Positions 59,201-64,000 of a DNA stretch of 64,000 bases are shown one piece after another. The notes below the pieces were generated by a model. It saw only the letters and a program-made list of their open reading frames with translations. It was not told where the DNA came from and did no database searches. Position 1 is the stretch's first letter. Each line of letters begins with the position of its first letter. The position numbers and the translations under genes are program-made. The stretch is from Berberis thunbergii (taxonomy: Eukaryota; Streptophyta; Magnoliopsida; Ranunculales; Berberidaceae): positions 124,001-188,000 of the forward strand of contig QNQO01000224.1 in assembly GCA_003290165.1 (NCBI GenBank), in the 5' to 3' direction.

Positions 59201-59583
59201 AAGACGATTCATACATCATGGCAGTGCAAGCTAAGCAGGTGTTTTATGTGAGTGACCCAATTGATAAGAAGTGGTCCATCGTTGTATTGTCGAACAAGTT
59301 CAATAATAGTTACCAAGTTAGTGACCATGTTGATGAGGACGTTGATACAATTAATGATCCTTTTGGGGACGTGTATGTTTGCCCGAGCACTTACGATTAT
59401 GATGATCATCAAAACTTATATTTAAGGTATGATCATGATGAGGGTGAATATGTAAATCCAGATTTTGTTAATGTACATGGCCATGAACGATCAAAGTCAA
59501 CTACCAAACGAAAGAGGATATCTAAAGCCAAAAAGAAATGTATGTGTTTTTCCTATTATATATTTGTAATTTATATCCAGTAG
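56269..59583 (+). CDS. CACTA transposase, tnp2/TNPD type
   Basis: This 1104-aa frame has no interruption. I start it at ATG 56269 (MDREWVNADRLSEEYKKGVE), which fits the family; the frame is open three codons further up but without an ATG. Order: transposase-associated zinc region (about 20-80, PCRKCLN); tnp2 transposase core (Transposase_21) with SADGMNPHG (about 320), GHCACPWCTDNT (about 430) and DLMHNEKNV (about 537); DUF4218 region (about 640-800, with RWMYGMERYMKVLKGYVRN); DUF4216-like C-terminus (about 930-1030, EIDYVGFRVPVFDCSWV). It is the catalytic protein that cuts the CACTA ends. The last residues after KAKKK may be intronic: a GT donor follows at 59539. Confidence 0.93.
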   Translation: MDREWVNADRLSEEYKKGVEEFCAYATKNAKNPMFIKCPCRKCLNVKEVSGQMKLHEHLLCHGIDKTYKVWTYHGESKDKRSSIGKRKHSLSSQLGSQFEFINKMNTSDMGDGNEKSSPVKNSPSVVNEELRDHPDMCDGLKEDVGLPLWPGCTKATKLSAVLTLYNLKASHQVSDVFFTEMLEAVGELLPDGNVLPRRAYDAKQLLKSIGLTHEKIHACPDDCILYRKDYAELNECPKCGKKRYKKNNSPAKVMWYFPIIPRFRRLYSSFDDAKHLTWHYDERTNDGMLRHPADSPQWKTFDNKYPEFGKESRNLRLVLSADGMNPHGVQSTSHSTWPVVLMIYNLAPWLCMKRKYMMLSILISGPRQPGNDIDVYLAPLIEDLKLLWEEGVDVYDGYRKSNFRLKAMLFGTINDFPAYGNLSGYTVKGHCACPWCTDNTDHLRLSHCKKSVYMGHRRWLDPSHPYRTMSEAFNGEVEDRFPPSTLSGVDVLKEVENIETQFGKMFAKFVPTKGFKKQSIFFKLAYWKDLFVRHFIDLMHNEKNVSASVINTLLCDSSKSKDGLNARKDMVDMGIREELAPVLKEGKAAPYLPPAAHTLSKNEKIVLLETLQSVKVPEGYSSNIQNLVSSDGLKLLNMKSHDYHVIIENLLPIAIRSILPENVHKTITKLCWFFKAMSSKVIDPRNLSSLQKVIIETLCELEMYFPPSFFDIMIHLTVHLVYETRMCGPTRMRWMYGMERYMKVLKGYVRNRYRPEACIAETYLVEEAIEYWSEYIPNVEAIGLPRTRHTNRIEGEGVTGGQPLLINLKQWRLVHLCVLHNTVDVVPYVEMHKQGIAKDHPDKGPDWVEVEHNLTFIEWFRGCIEKSDSVSERIKYLSRGPDMHVYSYKCYLINGYTFYTREHDAKSTMQNSGVSLNATALNQTDTTYFGQIINMWEIDYVGFRVPVFDCSWVSIPDGVHVESSGFIRVDLKKVGYKDDSYIMAVQAKQVFYVSDPIDKKWSIVVLSNKFNNSYQVSDHVDEDVDTINDPFGDVYVCPSTYDYDDHQNLYLRYDHDEGEYVNPDFVNVHGHERSKSTTKRKRISKAKKKCMCFSYYIFVIYIQ

Positions 59584-59818
59584 TAAGTTGTAAGGTCCAA
59601 AGTAATGTATGTATTTTTCCTATTGAATTATGTCCATTAAACATTAAGTAGTAAGATCTAGTATGTATTTTTCCTACTGAGTCATTTGTGTAAGTAAGTT
59701 GTAAGATCCAGAATAAATGAAGCATTTGTAGTAAGTACTCATTATCCTTTGCAATATTGGCTTGTTACTTATGATTTTGTGTATTAATTCACGCTTATAC
59801 TCTTTATTTTACAGGATC

Positions 59819-62800
59819 ATGACTGCTAGATCCCCGAGCAAGAATCAGAGCAAGGGTCGTGCTCGAGAGAACGGTCGAGGGGATGGTCAAGATGATTCTA
59901 GAGGATGTGAGACAGGAGGTTCAATTGGAAATAGTGGCTTGTCCCAGGTTCAGTCTCGAGGAATAGTCACTATGGTGAGTGTTAAGAAAAAAAGGGCCAA
60001 AGGAGATGTAATAAAGGTGAATTGGAATGAAATGGGCCAACCAATTGGCAAAGAGTCGATGACCTTAGCACACTTTGTTGGATCTTGCTGTAGACGAACG
60101 TTTCCAATCACGATTACCAATTGGCGTAAGGATGATTTGTTGCCATTGAAAGAACAACTTTGGGATGAAGTCAAGGTACCTTTGCTATCTCAATCTGCGT
60201 TTAAATTTTAGTAATTGGTGTGGTTGTTTGTTTGGATATACATATTGTCTTCCTGTCATGTTCTTAAAATCATATGTTTTTAATCATGCTGTAAAACACT
60301 TGTCTTGGTGCATGTTATGCGATGCATGAACGTTTGGAATTTGATTAAGTTTAGTTATATTCTCTGCATTACTCAAAACAGCTCATGATAATTCTGGATA
60401 CCAAGAAAAACTGTAGTGATCCAACTTAACACCTTCAATGTCTGAGCATCCATCAATAAAATGTTATGATAGTTTAAACTTTCCACAGTTTGAAAATATG
60501 CTTAGCTTACACTACCTTGGGAGGCCATATAGGACAAGAATGGCTGTGACTTCACATATCCGAGTCAGCTTCTGTGGCTGTGAACTCATACCTAAAAGTC
60601 GGTTTCCACCAATTCTTGGTCTTCTAAGAATCTGAGACATTTCAATAAGGAGAAAAGTAAGGAAACTGTATTATCAATATCATTGCTATATTCATCGAAT
60701 GGTCACTACCAAAGAAAGCCGTATATTTGTGGACCTTACCGATGTTTCACGCAAACGGGTGGAGCTATACATGGGGCATGGCAGCTGTTGGAGGGACCAA
60801 CGTCTGTCTTCGGAAATGTGAACCTGAAAACATCTACGAACAGATACGGAGACACCAGGTCACCCACATGTGCGGGGCTCCGATTGTGCTCAACATGCTC
60901 ACAGGGCCAAACACCAAACCGCTTCCACACCCGGTCAGTGTGCAAACTGGCGGAGCCCCACCTCCAGCAACCGTCCTGTCCCGAGCTGAATTACTGGGTT
61001 TTATAGTGGACAACGCATACGGGTTGACAGAGTCAGGTGGATCAGCCGTGTTATGCAGCTGGAAATCTGAGTGGGATCATTTGCCACTGACTGAGAGAGC
61101 AAAGTTGAAATCAAGACAAGGTGTTAGAACTCTCGGAATGACTGACACGGATGTAGTTGATACTGAAACCGGGGAGAGTGTGAAACGTGATGGGAAATCA
61201 CTTGGTGAGATCGTTTCGCGGGGTGCACCTGTCATGTTGGGCTACCTTAAGGATCGTGAAGAAACATCCAAGTGCATGAGAGAAAATGGGTGAGTCACCT
61301 TGTGCTTTTGTGAGCTTGAAATCTGATGCTTCTGTGAAACCAACATAACTCCACCTAAACTGCCAGGGCCAGCTACCTATATGCACAGAGATGTTTAATA
61401 CTTTTATTAGTCTTAGGTAAAGATAAAAATGATGAGATGTGAAAAACTTACAGAAGACCAAGTAGTGTCTTCCATTATCATGGTCTAGAGCCCATTCAAA
61501 GCCACTATTCTGCACAGCAACAACAAGGTCACAGTTCTTTTTTATTGATAATTTCAATAAGCATCAATGGCGCCTCCCCGAAATCGGCATCTTGATTAAT
61601 GGAAGGACTGCTTCCTCATATAGCATCCCCTGCATATAATCAATGGAAGGACTGCTTCCTCATATAGCATCCCCTGCATATAATCCTTTTTTTTTCATCA
61701 TTATCTGGAAGTGTATCGGTCTGCCACAAGATTGTGCCTGTGTTAACATCTAATTTCACCATGCTGCCCTGGAATGTGCGACAATCTTCCAATGGCAAAA
61801 TTTCCTGCAAAGATGAGGTATATGCCACATTAATGTGCATTATTGCTCTGCTGAGGTGTGCTAATTTTGGATTTGTAGATGCATATTCAAGAATATGTAA
61901 CCTTCATTTTATATCTCAAGCATGTCGGATCACATCTTAGTCACTTAACTGATTGTAGTCCCTGTGTACCAATGCTTGAGCTTTTTGGTCAGAGAAGGTA
62001 TGAAGTAATTGGTGTCATGAAGATCCTCCAATGATGCAAGCTTACCATCAATCGACTTGACACAATTATGTTGGCACCTAAACATAAAACAGCCTTTACA
62101 TTTTCTTCCTTGAACTAACTGAGTGTAATGGTCAAGATGAGGTAAGTAGTAGTTGGTGGCTTTAGTACCTCCACCAACACATGTTTATCACCTACAAAGT
62201 TGCATTCTCTGTAGATATGAGATTTAATTTCAATTTCTCACCTAAAAGGCAAAATTCATCATGTCCATATTCCACCTTATCTTTTCTTTACCTATCATCT
62301 CCTCGGTCTCCATTTTCCATGTTCTCTGAACACTCAGCCAGACACATCACCTCCTATAGCTTTGCTACAAACAACCATAATTCTACCCTGCATGTAGCAT
62401 GTAATCAGTACCTGCATTCATGTGTGGTTTAAGTCCAAAACTGGAGGTTAAGGACCCATTGCCAATGAATGAACCTTTCAAAACTTAAACAGTTAAACTC
62501 AGTATGCTTCTTTCATTTTTTAAACCAACCAAACCCATGTGACCAAACCATAACTAATTTATGCTATGAAACAAAGAGAGCTTCATTCACCTAGTCTACA
62601 TTTGCAAGTCAAGCAGCTTCCACGTTAGTGGGAATGAACACATTTAGTCGACGATCTGTTCTAATAGAGCTTCATTCACCTAGTCTAAGCTATATAATGT
62701 TTTCTAATATGTCGATCTGTTCTATAATTATTTACTCTTGTAACAGGAAACATTTGCGGGAGTTGACGAATCACACAAAAAAATTATTGTTTCTCGTGCC

Positions 62801-63927
62801 GGTTACCTGCATAGAGATAGTGAGGGTAGCTTTTCGGATGAGCCGCCTTTCATATACTCTCACTTGTCCACTGTGTCTCTGTATTGGAAAGATTTCGTAG
62901 CATACTCATCAACTCTGGAGTTTAAGGTACGTTCAAGTTATTATATTACTTCAATTTGGGGCATTTTAATTTAAACCAACTAATGACAACATTCAATTGA
63001 AGGAAACAAGCAAACTTAACAAAGAGAGAGCGGAAAAGATGGAAGCGCGATATAGGAGGGCATGTGTGGGTTATGCACGACTGAGAGAGCAAATTGTATG
63101 TATTAATTATCTACATTACGTATCTATGATATGAAATTTAAATGTGGCTTTGAAATTCGCAGATTGAGCAAAAAATACGTGAAGGGGAAGAGGATCCTGT
63201 TGTGACTCGCTTGGATACTTGGAAGTATGCGAGGATGAATGGTGAGCATGAGGTTGATGATCCTACTGCCTTGCAAGTACTTGAGGATGTGGTAATATCT
63301 ACTTCCTTTGTTTGAAAACAAATCTGCACTGTTTGGACATGATACCATCCTATACCAAGAATCTAAATAATATTAAGTTGTATTAGGTACGCATAACACA
63401 ACAGTTGGAAGAGGATGAGCTAAATGATATTAAGCTTGGCGACTTGCTTGATCGAGCAATTCCTTTAGAGTATTCCGGACGTGTCCGAGGATGTGGATGG
63501 GGTGTTATGAAGAAATCTTTAGCCCAGGCACCCGAATTGTCCGAAATGTCAAAGTTGAAAAAGCAATGCAATAGATTAGAGAAAGACATGCAAGAGATGA
63601 AGGCTAAAGGCTACCAACCTACTGTGCCATCATCTTGTGGTTCTAGTCATAAGGATAATTTCAATGTGGATGATGATGACATGAATTTTAATGATGACCT
63701 TGATTTTTCGAATGAGGTTCCGAATGAGGTTCTTCCTGAGGTATATTTAATTTTCAAACTTGGCTAATAAATATGTTTATTGGATAAAAGACTAACATAT
63801 TTTTCGTTTCTAGGGTCCTATTAGATGTTATTTGTATGTTGAGAACCCTCGTAGACATGTTGGGGAAGGTATTTTGCATAATCGCCCGAATGAAATTCTT
63901 CATGGTGTTCCACTACCAGAAGGTTGA
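59819..63927 (+). CDS. CACTA tnpA-like protein (Transposase_24 type), 3' part uncertain
   Basis: Six exons join in phase 0: 59819-60175, 62747-62926, 63003-63095, 63163-63291, 63387-63740 and 63814 to about 63922. The ATG at 59819 starts MTARSPSKNQSKGRAREN. Family hallmarks follow: KVNWNEMGQPIGKESM, FPITITNWRKDDLLPLKEQLW, then after the first intron DESHKKIIVSRAGYLHRD, LYWKDFVAYSSTLEFKETSK, RACVGYARLREQI and a coiled coil (SKLKKQCNRLEKDMQEMKAK). The last exon reads GPIRCYLYVENPRRHVGEG and either stops at 63925-63927 or splices at 63923. TNPA-type proteins bind the subterminal repeats. The first intron is 2571 bp, the others under 100 bp; it carries the captured gene fragments. Confidence 0.75.
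60721..61293 (+). pseudogene. captured acyl-activating enzyme (AMP-dependent synthetase) fragment
   Basis: An open stretch of about 190 codons encodes VYLWTLPMFHANGWSYTWGM, AAVGGTNVCLRKCEPENIYE, THMCGAPIVLNML, DNAYGLTESGGSAV and GAPVMLGYLKDREETSKCMR. This is the central part of plant acyl-activating enzymes (AAE/BZO1 type), which form acyl-AMP and acyl-CoA. The YGLTE and GGxP-like motifs are the adenylate-binding core. The N-terminal P-loop region and the catalytic C-terminal lysine domain are absent. It ends at a GTGAGT donor, so the donor's exon end was taken with it. There are no stops in frame; it lies in the tnpA-like intron, in the same orientation. Confidence 0.85.
61440..61840 (-). 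pseudogene. captured PQQ-repeat (polyvinylalcohol dehydrogenase-like) fragment
   Basis: Minus-strand pieces read TSSLQEILPLEDCRTFQGSM, VKLDVNTGTILWQTDTLPDN, then AGDAI-stop-GSSPSI twice, DADFGEAPLMLI and DLVVAVQNSGFEWALDHDNG. This matches plant PQQ-repeat proteins related to polyvinylalcohol dehydrogenase (eight-bladed propeller, secreted). A stop replaces the Trp of the blade motif, a 44-bp tandem duplication repeats one part (61598-61641 and 61642-61685), and a large internal stretch is missing between GSSPSI and DADFGEAP. It lies opposite in strand to the acyl-activating fragment. Confidence 0.8.
62577..62732 (+). repeat. imperfect roughly 90-bp duplication in the tnpA-like intron
   Basis: AGAGCTTCATTCACCTAGTC occurs at about 62577 and again at about 62666, each followed some 60 and 30 bases later by CGATCTGTTCTA. 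The duplication lies shortly before the acceptor at 62746. Confidence 0.6.
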
Positions 63928-63960
63928 ACATATTACTTTAAGATTTATATACCGACTTAG

Positions 63961-63980
63961 TGTGTGTGTGTGTGTGTGTT
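63961..63980. repeat. (GT)n microsatellite
   Basis: Ten GT dinucleotides lie within the CACTA element, just past the last visible tnpA-like exon. Confidence 0.9.
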
Positions 63981-64000
63981 ATTATACTTATACAATGCCA

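Larger units (their letters stand above)
54956..64000 (+). mobile_element. CACTA (En/Spm) transposon, runs off the right edge
   Basis: The left terminus CACTACTACAAATATTAG at 54956 is followed by subterminal repeats, a tnp2-type transposase gene (56269-59583) and a tnpA-like gene (59819 on). The right terminus is beyond 64000, so the element exceeds 9 kb. The first intron of the tnpA-like gene holds fragments of two unrelated host genes. The transposase frame is intact, which suggests a recently active copy. Confidence 0.9.

Overview
This window is repeat-rich flowering-plant nuclear DNA, most likely from a eudicot. The evidence is AT-rich intergenic sequence, GT-AG introns, plant-only families (CLE peptide, MCTP, WAT1-like, CACTA tnp2) and plant LTR retrotransposon lineages. 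I cannot name the species from sequence alone.

Three ordinary host genes look intact: a three-exon CLE peptide gene close to CLE40 (36957-37396), an intronless MCTP gene with several C2 domains (46707-49877, 1056 aa), and the four-exon gene for ribosomal protein eL6/RPL6 on the minus strand (51567-53543, 233 aa). Host pseudogenes are an ABCC transporter fragment (1 to about 1560, minus), a possible serine carboxypeptidase-like N-terminus (about 1880-2085), and a WAT1/EamA-like transporter gene whose remains run from about 13280 to 32010.

Layout. 1-4790: gene fragments, one CACTA-type terminus and two hAT-like elements. 4790-13260: a decayed Ty3/gypsy element of Tat/Retand type, with pol on plus, 78-bp tandem repeats, an antisense extra ORF and a 3' LTR; a hAT element and a PIF-like element sit inside it. 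13280-32010: the WAT1-like gene, split by a Ty1/copia element (14927-26093) that itself holds a Tekay-like gypsy LTR pair, a hAT element carrying a gene, and a TRIM-like array; a chromovirus (26502-31974) sits in its last exon. 32299-35773: a hAT element with a chimeric spliced gene. 36.9-37.4 kb: CLE gene. 40168-44770: a full Ty1/copia element. 45444-45752: a foldback CACTA-type MITE. 46.7-53.6 kb: MCTP and RPL6. 54956 to the right edge: a large CACTA element with an intact tnp2 transposase and a tnpA-like gene, whose 2.6-kb first intron holds pieces of an acyl-activating-enzyme gene and a PQQ-repeat (polyvinylalcohol-dehydrogenase-like) gene.

The main theme is transposons that pick up host exons. 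At least two hAT copies of one family and one CACTA element carry host gene fragments. One hAT copy joins soluble-pyrophosphatase exons to a coiled-coil exon in frame across consensus splice sites. Boundaries supported by target-site duplications are firm; the large decayed gypsy regions have approximate edges.
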